From the NCBI RefSeq assembly GCF_000972845.2, contig NC_040032.1, forward strand, positions 471,583 to 535,582: DNA of 64,000 bases, given 5' to 3'. Shown piece after piece: positions 28,601 to 39,900 of this stretch. Source of the stretch: Larimichthys crocea (Eukaryota > Chordata > Actinopteri > Sciaenidae). The stretch's first letter is position 1, and each line of letters starts with the position of its first letter. The notes beneath the pieces are model-generated. The model made no database searches and was not told the DNA's origin. It saw only the letters and a program-made list of their open reading frames with translations. Made by a program: the position numbers and the translations under genes.

Positions 28601-29282
28601 TGATTTGCTGCTGCTGTTCTCTGTCTCCAGAGGTTTCTGCCTGTTAAAAGGAAGTTTCTCCTCACCACTGTCGCCAAGTGCTGGCTCATGGTGGAATTGT
28701 TGAGTCTCTGTAAATAATATTACACTCTGTATACTCTGTATGGAAAGTGTCATGAGATAACTTTAGTTATGATATGGCGCTATATGAATAAAACTGAACT
28801 GAATTTTGTCAGTGACTCAGCTCTGCGCTGAACTAAATGTGAACTTGTGAAGCATAAACAGGCTGTTCTCTGCACCTTCCCTGTCAAATAAAGTCACCTT
28901 GAAAGGAAGACGTGAAAGGAAGCTTGTACATAAGGGGACACGGTAATGACGTGATACAGGACTCATTCAGCACCTTTGTCCACCTTCATCACTCAACAAC
29001 CGACACAGCAGCAGTGAACTTACTCTCTGTGATCTTCTGCAAGCCCAGCACATCCTCCGGAGTGATCACCGCGCTGGCGAGCAGGTCCTCCTCCGTGGTC
29101 ACCGGGACTCCCACGTCGGTCGAGTTGCAGCCTTTCTTCACTTTCATCGCCGCCAGTTGCTTCGGGCTGCCGTTACCGCTGCCGTCTGTGCCCCCGGTGT
29201 CTCTGTCTGGATTATTACCGGCAGGCTTCTCAGCGCTTGATGGGTCCTGACTGTTGCCTCTGCTGGTACAAGAATAGCTCAT
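9932..29282 (-). CDS. unc119: UNC119 lipid-binding chaperone (unc119 lipid binding chaperone homolog)
   Basis: UNC119 binds N-myristoylated cargo such as transducin alpha and ciliary proteins in a beta-sandwich pocket and ferries them through the cytoplasm, released by ARL2/ARL3-GTP. Five coding exons on the minus strand fit splice consensus and phase: 29282-29024, 12262-12160, 11455-11365, 11180-11008 and 10044-9932 (stop TAG). Clear family blocks are [85 protein letters not shown] and [15 protein letters not shown]. The wording (RQVGAT, KSFDF, ETQSDSF) favours UNC119 over UNC119B. The start is uncertain. The MKVKKG methionine at 29147 aligns with the human start, MSYS at 29282 is in frame upstream, and another ATG lies at 29384. 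Intron 1 is about 17 kb and full of retrotransposons, plus an inverted copy of exon 3. The gene converges with slc13a2. Confidence 0.93.
11200..11256. repeat. (CAGA)n microsatellite in unc119 intron 3
   Basis: Near-perfect tetranucleotide array. The same array type, in reverse complement, ends the inverted exon-3 copy at 19.65-19.69 kb, so it was probably included in the duplication or marks its breakpoint. Confidence 0.9.
12263..15000. other. unc119 intron 1, proximal part
   Basis: Intronic sequence. It contains a (CA)n array at 13132-13162. No exon, RNA gene or recognised transposon was found in the rest. Confidence 0.5.
15008..15067. repeat. (GAAA)n microsatellite
   Basis: About 15 units of GAAA in unc119 intron 1. 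Confidence 0.95.
15295..15361. repeat. (TG)n microsatellite at LINE 5' junction
   Basis: A long, nearly pure TG run lies directly upstream of the truncated 5' end of the LINE. It reads in frame into the LINE protein as alternating Cys-Val, which is an artefact and not part of that protein. Confidence 0.95.
15402..17505 (+). CDS. LINE reverse transcriptase (5'-truncated ORF2)
   Basis: The uninterrupted frame covers about 700 codons. It encodes the enzyme that copies LINE RNA into the target site (target-primed reverse transcription). Visible landmarks are [17 protein letters not shown] (about 16180-16230), the palm motif A region [13 protein letters not shown] (from 16387), [11 protein letters not shown] (about 16570), the catalytic YADD at 16663-16674, then the C-terminal [20 protein letters not shown]. 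The endonuclease domain is missing because the copy is truncated. There is no genuine start codon: the frame opens through the TG microsatellite. The absence of stops over 2 kb suggests a recent insertion. The family is L2/CR1-like by wording. Confidence 0.85.
17560..17698. repeat. Pyrimidine-rich (CT/CTTT)n tract in LINE 3' UTR
   Basis: Stretches of CT and CTTT, interrupted by a short unique stretch, lie just after the LINE stop codon and belong to its 3' untranslated region. Confidence 0.85.
18034..19032 (+). mobile_element. 5'-truncated L1-type LINE inserted in the L2-type LINE
   Basis: The insert is flanked by 'agagtacggtcta' (18021-18033) and 'agagtacagtcta' (from 19033), a 13-base target-site duplication with one mismatch. 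It ends in AATAAA-like sequence and an A tract (19023-19032), so it is retroposed. The 5' part translates to an L1-like ORF2 carboxy end, with [20 protein letters not shown] near 18150-18210. The middle is interrupted by a second LINE tail in the opposite orientation. Confidence 0.75.
18357..18840 (-). mobile_element. LINE 3' tail nested inside the L1 insert (minus strand)
   Basis: On the minus strand, 18840-18720 matches the host LINE 3' untranslated sequence at 17735-17830 ('gtctcattaatgcatgttac', 'cgtggctgctgctgtg'). It then continues through 'gtttcttccacattt' to 'gggctatacaaataaaattg' and a (ATTTG)n terminal repeat at 18357-18385. It is therefore a 5'-truncated LINE 3' end that landed inside the L1 copy, making a three-layer nest. 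Confidence 0.75.
19302..19690 (+). pseudogene. Inverted duplicate of unc119 exon 3 and flanks inside unc119 intron 1
   Basis: This segment is the reverse complement of about 11210-11660, which holds unc119 exon 3. The ~210 bases upstream of the exon differ only in a short A/T tract plus one base. The exon copy (about 19518-19608) has one amino-acid change (DVDPNAG becomes DVEPNAG) and intact flanking splice signals. About 70 bases just past the donor are missing from this copy. It runs into the (TGTC)n tract that matches the (CAGA)n array of the original. The copy is antisense to unc119, so it cannot be used as an exon in the unc119 transcript. Confidence 0.9.
20134..21095 (+). mobile_element. 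Candidate solo LTR or other GC-rich retroelement piece
   Basis: A ~0.9-kb island of higher GC stands out from the AT-rich intron. It begins 'tgtgatgg' and ends near 'gagtaaca', with 'ctttttaaa' upstream and 'aataaaag' (21017-21024) near the end, an LTR-like order (TG...CA, TATA-like, poly-A signal). No target-site duplication was recognised and no LTR family is recalled. It could also be an unrelated CpG-rich element. Confidence 0.35.
21096..25019. other. unc119 intron 1, no gene seen
   Basis: AT-rich intronic DNA. A perfect 12-bp stem hairpin lies at 22511-22538. The open frames here (for example 21537-21956) have no domain, no homologue I recognise and no splice context. Confidence 0.5.
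22511..22538. repeat. Perfect short hairpin
   Basis: 'tatgtctataat' and 'attatagacata' form a 12-bp stem around a 4-base 'caac' loop. It is too short for a miRNA precursor as seen and may be a relic of a small foldback element. Confidence 0.6.
25025..25345 (-). repeat. Probable LINE/SINE-derived fragment
   Basis: The 'gattagattcaactttatcg' start and the 'acaagtacagggtaacgaaatgcag' theme (split here) resemble a repeat tail that is very common in teleosts. It is followed by an AT/GT microsatellite (25172-25200) and two imperfect direct copies of 'gtgtacagatttttacagta'-like sequence. Family assignment is by texture only. Confidence 0.4.
26050..26365 (-). repeat. Two MITE-like repeat ends ('cactggacctttaa' type)
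   Basis: 'acactggacctttaa' (about 26168-26182) and 'gcactggacctttaa' (about 26349-26363) terminate two adjacent copies. A third, inverted copy, 'cccagtgtgtgtg...ggatttagtagcatttagc', starts near 28261. The conserved neighbour is 'gccactaaatcctaca'. They are short non-coding repeats found widely in fish by my recollection. Confidence 0.45.
28261..28494 (+). repeat. MITE-like repeat, plus-strand copy
   Basis: Begins 'cccagtgtgtgtgtgtgtag' then 'gatttagtagcatttagc', the inverse of the repeat ends near 26.17 and 26.35 kb. A LINE tail follows directly. Confidence 0.45.
28495..28800 (+). mobile_element. LINE 3' tail, same family as the 15.4-kb element
   Basis: From 'atggatcgtggctgctgctg' to 'aataaaactgaactgaat' it matches the 3' untranslated end of the long LINE, including 'gtttctgcctgttaaaagg'. 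It is heavily 5'-truncated. It provides the uninterrupted version of the 3' end. Confidence 0.85.
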
Positions 29283-29829
29283 TCTCCGCTCCGCCTCCCC
29301 CTCTCCTAACCCAGGGCTTCCAAGATACAAAACAGTTGCCTCCCTCCCGCTCCCCCTCCCTCCCTCCTTCACTGAATGATGCACAGTTGCTGTCTGTTAT
29401 CAGCTGCTTAATTCAAATCCGCTCCGTCTGGATGGGGCTGCAGTCTGTCCTCCGCAGACAGGGCTGCGCGCAAATGGCCTCAATACGCGGAGAGGAGAGC
29501 GCGGTCTTTTCTGCGTAGCTGCCCCCCTGAGACGTTATTTCGGTTGTGGCAAGTGAAGCTGGAAGTCGGTGGAAATGATCTGCCTGGCTTGAAATTGAAA
29601 AAGAGGCGGCAGATGGTCGTTGCTGTCAGTAAGGAGGAGGGGGGGAAAAGGGGGGGGGGGCGTCTCAGCGGCGGCCCCTCAACAGCGCCCCTCCATCCTT
29701 TGGAGGAAAGAGGTCTTTTTGGCTTCATGTAATGAGTTTATTGGAAAACAAATTAATGATTACTTTGAAATTAACAACTCAAACATCAGCTTCTATACGG
29801 TGGGAAGCATTTAAAGCATTCCTGAGAGA

Positions 29830-30520
29830 ACAGATGAAAGTTTCACAAGCTCTAAACTAATCTTGGAGATTGGAGATGGAAAAAATTGAGATCTGTAAAT
29901 GAAGCAACCAAAAGCTTGCTGAAACTGAAGCAGTCTTTGAGCAAGGGGAAAAGGCTAGTAAGCTCTTGGCCTGGCGTATTAAGCAGAAACCAAACGAGCA
30001 ATAAACACAATGCAACTAGTGACCCTAAAGAAATGAATAAAGCTTTCATGGGTTTTATAGAAATGTAAACAGCACAGTTGATTCAGTCTCAGCTTTGGAA
30101 AGACAAAAAGAATTTTTAGAATCTTTAAACATCATACTCGTTGAACAGGAATCCCGGGATGCCCTAGAAATTGATATTACTACTGAAGAATTGTCTGTGG
30201 CTATAAGCTGTATGAAAGAGGAGAAACCCCTGGGCCCGACGGGACTCCCATTGAAATTTTAAAAACTTTTTGAGACACACTAATACCACCTATGCTTGAA
30301 ATATATAAAAAGGCTCTAGATACTGGGTCTCTTCCTCTCTAAATATGGTAGTAATCGCATTATTATTAAAACCTGTGATAATGTCTCTGTTGGATTCGAT
30401 TTCTTTATGCTGATCCCCAGGCTGTAGTCTTAACAAATGGACTGTCATCAGCTTCACCTTTTAAATTACACAGGGGAACGAGGCAAGGCTGGCTTTGAGG
30501 TGCACAGTTGTTATTGGACA
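29830..30520 (+). mobile_element. Degenerate L1-type LINE fragment
   Basis: Broken frames translate to L1-like ORF2 pieces: an EQGEKASKLLAWRI-type stretch near 29940-29985, an ITTEELSVAI...KEEKPLGPTG stretch near 30175-30240 (the conserved 'PGPDG' region before the palm), and LHRGTRQG near 30470. Many stops and frameshifts are present, so it is an old relic in the region between unc119 and cryba1. Confidence 0.7.
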
Positions 30521-31824
30521 GTTGGCCAAAAAACAGAAGAAATATCTTAAAGTTACAAAGATAGATGTACACAAGTTCATGTGTATCCACCAGGTGTAAT
30601 GAACTGAAGGAAACTTGACAAAATTTGGGCTCCACTGCATCATGAGTGTGAACATGCCCCCCTGCAGAGCAATGAGCTGATGTCTCCACCTGTGGGAAAG
30701 GCTGGATGACTTGGAGTTTTTCTGAGGTCTTCCACACACCAAACATACAGTAGATTAATGCTGCACCGTACAGTGCCAGAAGAATAAAGTCATATCATGT
30801 GTGTATACTGTATAAACAGACTTCATCAGATCAGGTGGAGAATCTGAGTAGAAAACAGGAAGAATGGAAACAACTCGGTGAGCTTTTAATTCCATTTCTG
30901 TCTCTGTTTCACTCTCCACTGATGCATGTAAAATATGTGTATGACTCAGTGGACAGCTCAGTCACACATGACTGTCCATTACAGCTCTGCAATGCCACAA
31001 CAACAAAGCACCAATTAAGACACAGGCATAATAATATTAGTATATATAAGTTTATGGAGACATCAGGTCCATCAACATCTTCAAGGAGCCATTCTAAATC
31101 AGCTAAATTAATGTTTCCCAAATGGCTTTGCACTGATTGACCCCAGAAAGCTTGAGTGGTTGTTAAGAGCACGATGATTACCTCAATTAATCATGATGAA
31201 AGACCTCGAGAGTTCATGTGGAAATGTTGCACCCTAGAGGCGGTGTGCATTTACTGCAAACCCAGTACCTAATCTAGACTTTGGTTAGTCCTTTCCTGTG
31301 CAGTAAAAGAATAAATAAGAATGAATTCTGTTACCATACTGTAGCTGTGAGGGGTACCGCTGACCATGAGTGTGCAGTTTCATTCAGGTAGGATGAGAAG
31401 TGACTGTAGCTTTTACTTAATATAATATATTATATAATATCACCTGCCAAAGATGTTACAGGTTCTCCTGGCTCAGAAGTGGCACAAACATTCAACAGGG
31501 AGGAAGGGCCATGAAATTATTTAGAAACTTAGAATTAAAAAAATAACATTTAAAGTCTGCGTTTTGTAAACACTTTGCAACAGATTTGTAGTTTTAGCTT
31601 ATTTTGTCCAGGTTTGTTCATCAGTGTGTGTCTGTGAGAGATACTATATGAGCAACAGAGAGGTCTGTGAAACACGTATAGAAGAAAGTGAGGTTCTGTT
31701 GTGTGTGACAGCTGTGTGTGCATACTGAGACTCGGCTATATGGTCACTGTGGGCTCTTCATATCGGCCTGCTGAGTTTGCTCGTCCCTTTGTCACGTCTG
31801 AGTTGCTGCTGCTACCATCAGCAG

Positions 31825-31869
<45 letters not shown>

Positions 31870-33590
31870 CGCACATGAAACGCAAACATATATGCCTCTC
31901 CTGATTCCCTTTCTGATCTGAACAAATCCAGTTTGATCAGGAATGAGCTCACAAACATATTTTTTATTGAGACATTTATCTGTTTCGTTTGTGATACATA
32001 AAACAATGTGTCTTTTGCAGCAGACACATTCAGGGAATTACATGCGCACACACACACACACATGCACACACACACACGCATAGAGTCTGGGCAATGTGCT
32101 GACCTCAGTAAGCCATTCCTAAATGTTTTTTGTTCAGTGCAGCTAGAGGAGAGAGCAGGGCACAGGCTCAGCTGCTTTCTCTGTTTTGTTCACTCTGTGC
32201 TTGATTACTTAAATGACTAAAATTATGTAAAACACACTTTTTAATACATTAGAGAACAATGCTTTAAAATGGCTACAACTGTAAACTTCAAAAAAATATA
32301 ATTAGCACATAATTTTCCCTCTGTACTAATAATCTATTGGAGCTGCCAATTCCAGCTCATCAGTCGATGCCAAAGCGCCAGCGGTCCTGCCAAAGAGGTC
32401 TTTCATTTGGTGCCATTACCCCCTGCTAACCTTCATTGTTGATTTATTCACTTGTACAGGTTTTCCAAAAATAGCAACAGGTACGTTCATTCATAACTCA
32501 CATCCAAATCACAACAACAACAGTGCCATGGTTTTAACTGTGTTTGTGATCACAGAGAGGGTCAATCATCTCTGTTCTCCCACTACACTCTCATGATACA
32601 CAGCACTTTTATGACAGACCACTTACTCTATTTCCAACAATATTGTTCCTCTACACAGATTGCTGCATTTTTTAAATGATCAATAAAACAGCATGATTAG
32701 ATTTACAACACAGCCACCTTGTTCCTATTTCAAATCTAGTGTTAATGTCATTGATCTGGTTTGCCTAGCCATCATTAAACTTGATCTTCAAGTTTCAGGA
32801 AATTAGATTACTGTTGAGATGAAATGAATCAACACAGGGTGGAGACCAACAATTGATGATGTCTGGAACACATGGTGCATATATTTTAAGTAGAGACACT
32901 GGAAGTCAGTCAGAGTTGAGGGTATTAAGACAAACTCACTCAATACAAATAAAACTTCTATCCTGGCACAGTCACCAGCGTACTGCAAAATACAACAAGG
33001 AGTAAAAGAAATATGTTCATTACAGACTGATGATCTTTAGAATTCCTTATAGAATTCCATGTTAATGGGTGGTTGAATACATATAATTAATTAATAGTTC
33101 AAAGAAGATATAACTTTGACTTACTGACTAATGATTGGTTATAATTGTGTATAGGTATATATTATTATTATTTCAACAAATGTCAGGAATGTCTTTCTAA
33201 GGGTGGCTTTGAGAGAATCAAATGTAACTAAGTTAATATAACCATCAATAGTTTCTCATCTCATAAATCTTAAAATTGCTTGAATACATACTGTGAGTGT
33301 GATTACTACAAAAGCTTTCAACAATCTTACATAAGATTAAAATGAAATCAGTTCTTTTAAAATAAATCAAATCAGCAACATAAAGTGTTTCACACTTATC
33401 TGCAGTTTCACATATAAGCCTATTTGATCAGAGATCTGGTGGAGAAAGCTGTTTTGTCCCAAACATATACATTTACCACAGAAGCATAGGTAATGCAGTA
33501 TAGCCAGCCGTGTGCCCTCTTTGTATTTGCATGAATCGTTGTGTGTCTGTGTTAACCCCTCTGTGGCTCACACAACAAAACAATGGAGTC
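30521..33590. other. Intergenic DNA between unc119 and cryba1
   Basis: No gene was recognised. A (CA)n array lies at 31829-31866 and shorter CA-rich runs at 32046-32079. Open frames spanning them are repeat artefacts. Confidence 0.5.
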
Positions 33591-33596
33591 CAAAGC

Positions 33597-33727
33597 AAAA
33601 TGCTGACATGAGTCCAGGCGTGCCTGCCCCCTGGCCCCTGGCACCCAGGGGTGTATATATAGTGCCATGCACACTGACTCTGCAGACCATTCAGTGGAAC
33701 ACTGCGACACACAGCTCACCAGTTTAG
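33597..33727 (+). promoter_or_regulatory. cryba1: cryba1 promoter and first (5' UTR) exon
   Basis: A TATA box, 'tatatata' at 33654-33661, sits where a lens-crystallin promoter is expected. 'TGCTGAC' at 33601-33607 is a half Maf-response element, the site used by large Maf factors in crystallin genes (established). The first exon ends at 33727 with donor 'gtaggt'. It splices to 34093. The transcription start is inferred at about 33685 from the TATA distance. Confidence 0.65.
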
Positions 33728-34115
33728 GTAGGTCAAACTAGTTACAAATACAGTACAGTTTCCCAATCTATGGACATGATGTAGTAAGACTCTAATGCTC
33801 AATGCTGGTTTTTGCTGCCTTACCTTTACTGCAAATAAAACAGTCATTTTAAAACAAAGAAGAAAAGGAAGAAAAGAAAATAGGAGGCTTGAGCTTATAG
33901 GCTAATACAGTGTGTATGTATATAGTGTGTATATACTATACAGTGCCAAGATAAAATGCCACCCAGTGTATCAGAAAGGATGAAGAATGGTTTGTTATTC
34001 AGATATGGGAGAGAAGACAGTGTGACATAATATACAGGTTTGTTCTTGTTTTCTTCCACCCCCACCGTGACTGTGTGTGTATTTCCCCACAGGTACTACT
34101 GAAAAAAACAACAAA

Positions 34116-35243
34116 ATGGCTCAGATGAATCCTATGCCCATGGGACCATGGAAGGTAAGCATGTACCCTATATTGTTAAGACAGCATTACCCATCAGCAT
34201 ATTTAGTGTTTCCTTTGTTATGTGTCTGTTTGGACACTCATCCTTTTCGTGTTTTACAGATCACTGTGTACGATCAGGAGTACTTCCAGGGCAGGCGTAT
34301 GGAGTTCACCGCCTGCTGCCAGAACATCATGGAGTGTGGCATGGAGAACATCCGTTCCCTGAAGGTTGAGTGTGGCGCGTATGTATCCTCAGAGCTTTTC
34401 TTCATTTTTTGAAAGGCTAAAGCTGATTAAAAAAATAAAATGTATTAGCTTCTCTTTAGAGTCTGAGACCCTTATACAGAGACTGCCGATTATGTACTCT
34501 GACTGACTTTATTATTTTCACTTTCTGTTTGTAGCTGGGTGGGCTACGAGCACTCCAGCTTCTGTGGCCAGCAGTTTGTCCTGGAGAAGGGAGACTACCC
34601 CCGTTTTGAGGCCTACAGTGGCAGCAACTCTTACCGCATTGAGAGGATGATCTCCTTCAGGCCCATCTGCTGTGCTGTAGGTTTAATATGCAACACAGTA
34701 ACATCTGAACTTAGTTCACCTTAGGCTGAGATTCATCTCAAGTTGTGCTAAACCTCCTTTCTCCTCCTTTCTACAGAGCCACAAGGAGTCCCGCATGACC
34801 ATCTTCGAGATGGAGAACATGATGGGTCGTCAGTTCGAGCTGTGTGACGATTACCCCTCTCTGCAGGCCATGGGATGGATGTGCAACGAGGTTGGATCCA
34901 TGCACGTTCAGTGTGGAGCGTAAGTCCATCATTGTGATGTTTGATGTACACCAAAGCTTTACACACCTTCAACTGATCCTGAGCAACAGCTAAAAACACA
35001 GTGTTTGGAAATAGTGCACCTTCAGCTACTGAAATCAGCATTTGTTTACTCCGTTATTAAAGTGTATGAACTTCCTGCACTTTCTATTCCTGCAGCTTTG
35101 TGTGCTACCAGTACCCTGGATACCGTGGCTACCAGTACATCATGGAGTGTGACTGTCGCGGAGGAGAGTACAAGTGTTACCGCGAGTTTGGCTCCCACTC
35201 CCAGACTCCTCAGATTCAGTCCATCAGGAGGATCCAGCACTAA
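34116..35243 (+). CDS. cryba1: Crystallin beta A1 (beta-A3/A1 crystallin)
   Basis: This is a structural refractive protein of the lens with two domains, each of two Greek-key motifs. Five coding exons fit phase: 34116-34154, 34260-34378, 34535-34676, 34777-34919 and 35096-35243 (TAA), giving 196 residues. One exon per Greek key follows the usual beta-crystallin pattern. Motif 1 has [20 protein letters not shown], motif 2 [20 protein letters not shown], the linker [12 protein letters not shown], motif 3 [21 protein letters not shown] and motif 4 [18 protein letters not shown] (each quoted only in part). The tail is IQSIRRIQH, as in beta-A1. The protein is unusually rich in Cys and Met, as known for fish crystallins. 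The start MAQMNP aligns with the beta-A1 start. A beta-A3-like leader is discussed in the findings. Confidence 0.96.
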
Positions 35244-35718
35244 GAGGGGCGCTTCCTTCACACTTTCTTATCTCCTCCTCCACCCCCTCCTCCCCTCCCT
35301 GCTCCTGCACTTCCATCCCTCCTTTTCTTCCTCTTCTCCCCCAACCTCCATCTCCCAGGCTCCACTGGTCCGGCTAGTCTAAGTAGGATCCTGGGCTGGA
35401 GTTCTGGTGCTTACTGGTGTCGGTTGTTCACAGCACTTTTTTTTTAAGAAACATCACAAAAGAAAGGAAAGATGTAAGAAAGACAGAAAAAAGGAATGAC
35501 AGAATTGAGAGAAGAAGCTAAATCAGTGTGAAAGAGAGGCCTCAGCTGCCGAGGTTGGCAGCAGAACGGTGAAAACTCCTCAAAGTTTTTGCTCTTTTTC
35601 ATCACCACCATTGATGGCATCATCAGTATCATCATCATCGCCAAAGTCTTCTACATCAACACCATCGCCAGTCTTGCTATTACTGTGATACCCATGACTG
35701 CTTATGTTCAAGACAATG

Positions 35719-35724
35719 AATAAA
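35719..35724 (+). terminator. cryba1: cryba1 polyadenylation signal
   Basis: AATAAA lies about 475 bases after the stop, within a C/T-rich then AT-rich 3' untranslated region. Confidence 0.65.
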
Positions 35725-35744
35725 GAGAATGAGCAAAGAAACAG

Positions 35745-36850
35745 AGAGCTTTACAATACGAGTGACATGTACCTCAATCACACCTGTGTCTCGTCTTCAT
35801 CCATTGACATTTTGACATCACTGGTGAGAAGCAAACAGTTCAAATTATAATATTTATTATTTATTTTTGGGTTAAATATTCACACAAACTTCATTTGGGC
35901 CAGTTTCAACTGTGTTGTTACACTGTATGTGTGCTGAAAAGTAAACCACCTAAATCATCAGTTTCAAATTAATAAATTATTAGAGTTCAAGTTTCTGAAA
36001 TACCGGCTAAAACTAAGTTTTAATAGGAATAAATTAAGATTGATAAATGAGCTAAAACTAAGAGAGATTAAAAGAGTCCTGAGCTCATATCTAAATCATC
36101 TTGAATCAATATGTAACAGGCTGACACAAGCTGTATGTACTGTATCAAAGTTATGTGGCTTTCTTGCAAAGTTTCAGTTTTTATCAGATATATTGTAGCT
36201 GCACAATGAATTTACTTTGACTGACTGAAAAATGAAATGCTGTAATAGTGGACAGTAAAGTAGAATAAAGTAAAGTAAAGTCAAGTCAAGTGTAGCAGCT
36301 GTTTGAGCCACTTCTCTGTACCTGAGTAGTTCCATTTAATGCTGCTAAGTGTCCTTCAGATATACTTTACAGATCAGGATTTTACATAAAAAACAACGTG
36401 ATGAACTTTATCATTATCAGTTCAACTACAGGAGTGCCACCTGCTTCATTAAAATAGTGCTTTCACACTAATGCATTGTAATAGCCTATAAATAGCTATA
36501 ACACTGTGATGAGTCATTCTGCCTAATGACTGAGTGCTTCTACGTTTGATGTTTTAGGTAAATTCAGCTGATAATATGTCAAATGTGAAATTTTGCTCCA
36601 TAACTTCTAACGGGGTGTTTTGTGTTGGCATACACTAAAGAGGAGCCATCACCATGGAGCTACAGTACATCAGGGAACACTTGACAAGCCTTTGTGCAGC
36701 TCTGAGTGTGTTTCAATCATTGAGCAATAAGCCTGTTACTGCTCTGCTATCGTGTTTCACTCTGGACCCTCGGGATCATAATAATGATAATAATGAGCGC
36801 ACGTGCCCGCCGAGAGCTATTGATCCGCTTCAGTCAGTGATGGCCTCCGC
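35745..36850. other. Intergenic DNA between cryba1 and gosr1
   Basis: No gene recognised. The final part (36850-37080) gains CpG and is the probable gosr1 promoter region. Confidence 0.5.
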
Positions 36851-36942
36851 CGCCGGAAACCACTAGAGGCCGCTGTGACTCCAATGACAATCGCGACAGT
36901 TGTTTCGTCTTGACGACTGATGATGACATGTCAACAACAAAC

Positions 36943-39900
36943 ATGGCAGCCAGCAGCAACTATTGGGAAGGTAAACGCTGTTACACCGTCTCATTAAAGC
37001 CCCTGCGCGCGTCTGCGTGTGTTAGGCTCCTCCACTGACTCGTAACACGTCACACGGCGCGTTCATACACTTTATGTCCGCGGGGACGAGCTATATTTAG
37101 CACAGGCTAATCTGTTAGCCTGTTAGCATTTGAACACCAGGAAAAGTTGTGAGCAGTTATCAGTTATTAATGTTCCGCTCCTCTTCCAGGGGACTCAGCT
37201 GTCTGGAAACGTGTGTTTCCAGCCCACACTGACTGTACAGCTGCTAAAGCTGGGAAGACAAAATAAACACAATTATTAAAAAGTGAGAATTTCCCTCAAC
37301 TAGTATTAATTCATATCTGGGCCAGATACACAGAAAAATCAGTCTTTCATGATGTGACGTCGATGTGATGCTGTACACACACACACACACACACACACAA
37401 ACAGATGCTGTCATTAGTTTCCAGTATTATTCTTGGACAGATATAAGAATATCTGTTTTGATCATGAAATATTGGACCTGAGAATTTCTCTGTTGCTTCG
37501 CTCAGATTTGCGGAAACAGGCCAGACAGCTGGAGAACGAGCTGGACCTGAAGCTGGTGTCCTTCAGTAAACTCTGCACCAGCTACAGCAGCAGCAGCAGC
37601 CGGGACCAGAGGGCAAGAGACAGCAGGTCACGTATATAGAATTTAGATATGTATATTTGTGTACAGGTATATGTCTATAAGCTTCACTGGCTCGAATCTG
37701 TTTAAGAATTTATTTGTGGTTTCAGAATCTGTGGGAAGTAAATTTAATAGCAGTGCTTTATTGAATTTACTGTATTACTATTGCTGTCTACCATAAACAC
37801 ATAGTTTTATAATGAATAAAGCATTATTTTACATTTCTATGAAACACAATAGTAGTAATAGTAATATAATATTTTGTATTTTCCAACAATAGGGTGTTTA
37901 ATTTATTCACCAGAATCTAGGCCACATTATAACATGAACACAGAGTTCACTATGCTGAGCACAGCCACTCAGATACATAATTTTTTTTTATCCTTTAGAA
38001 ATGTAGAAAATGAAATTGTGTTGCACTAGTCTCTACACTTTTTGACATTAAGCTTTTTTATCCTTTCCCTCCCATCCTTAAATCAGGTCTGATTCTGGTG
38101 GATCGTCTCAAGACAATATGCTTGTTGCCATGACTACAGAGCTGGAGCAGCTCTTGGCCAATGTAAGTCAAGATTCACATAAATATGGTCGTTGATAGCT
38201 GTAATTGAAGGGATTTTAAGATTCCCTTCATGATCACTGTTGAAGCCTCAAGCTCAGGTGGTGGAGATGGTGTGATGAAAAAGTATAAACTGACCTGTAA
38301 TTCACTCAGGAAGAAAGTGAACAGCCAATCAAAGCTCATCTTGTCATCTTGTATTTGCTTGGAGATCATCATCAAGAGAATATCTTGCAGCTTGTTCAGA
38401 CTGTTAGAATTCCAGTGTATGCTCACGATAATACTAAAAAAAACTTAATGAAAACTATCATTTTGCTAAGTTATTCAAATTCTGAAAAGTTGTTTTAACA
38501 TGAGTTATTTCGTGATGTCAGTGCTATCTTCTTTTCTTTTTTGCAGCTCACAGCAGTCAACAACAGAATGGCAGAATACACAAACACTCCGGGAACTTCA
38601 TCTCAACATGCAGCATTGATGCACACCTTACAGAGACATAGAGACATTTTACAGGTACATAGAATTAATTCAGGTGCACTGGTTAACACTGTTGTCTCAC
38701 AGCCTAAAGGTTCCCGGTTCATACCCCAGCTGGGCTTTTCTGTGTGGAGTTTACATGTTCCCCCCGTGTCTGTGTGGATTCTCCCTGGGTACTCCAGCTT
38801 CCTCAAACAGTCCGAAGACATGAACCTGAACAGGTTAATTAGTGACTCTAAGTTGTCTGTAAGTGTGAATGTGAATGTGAGTGTGAATGGTTGTTTGTCT
38901 CTTTGTGTCCTGTGATGAACTGGTGACTTGTCCAGGGTGTCCCCCGCGTCTTACCCAAAGTCAGCTGGGATAGACTCCAGCTCCACTGTGACCCTGATGA
39001 AGATAAGAGGTTATAGATGATGGACGTATATAATTAATTCACTTTCTTGTATTATTTCTCATACTGTGTTTCAGCTCCACATGTATGTTGTTTTAAGCAT
39101 GTTTCATATATTGAAGAGACATTTATGAATTTATAACGTTTTGTCTTTATGAATCCCTCTATTGTCATTATGACAGTATGATCAGGTCTTGCTGATTCTT
39201 ATTTTATGTTTTGTCCTGTAGGACTATACTCATGAGTTCCATAAAACCAAGAGCAACTTCTTGAGCTTGCGAGAGCGAGAGGACCTGCTGGGCTCCGTTC
39301 ACAGAGACATTGAGTAAGCACTGTCATTTTTTACAAGAAAAGTTATTTTCTCCATTCAACAGTTTGGGTGACTTTTGCAAGACATGCATGTACAAAATAA
39401 GAACTGTTGACAATTCAAATGTACAGCTCCCTCACAGTATAACACCTGTCCTACAAGAAAGGGAGCCCTATTTCTCCTTCTAACCTATAATGCTATAAGT
39501 GGATTAGTCCTCCATCACATCTTTTGATGTTATTTGGGGTTAGATCTTTTCCCCATCAAGATACCCTTCTTTGAATAAACCTTAATCTTATGTTTAAGAC
39601 CCATGCTCTGCTAACATTTGTGTGTCTGGCCTCTGATAATTTCACCTCCTGGGGAAAAAAAGATTGCATTTTATTTATTTATTGGCACAGCCAAACTTTC
39701 TTTGCTTCAGTCCTTCCATCCTTTCTCTATTCAGTTTCCTACATTGTAACCCCATCTCTCCCTCTTCATCTGTGGACCTTTGCTGTGTTATCCTTAACCA
39801 GTAGGGGGCAGAAATGTCCAGTCTGTTGCTGAATTCCTCCACCCTTTGATGGTCTTCATTCCTTCTATCATGTTTCATCCTTTAATAAGAGGCACCTCTT

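Noticed and set aside
35005..35382. 125-codon plus-strand frame overlapping the cryba1 last exon
   Set aside because: Wrong frame over the crystallin exon and a C/T-rich 3' UTR.
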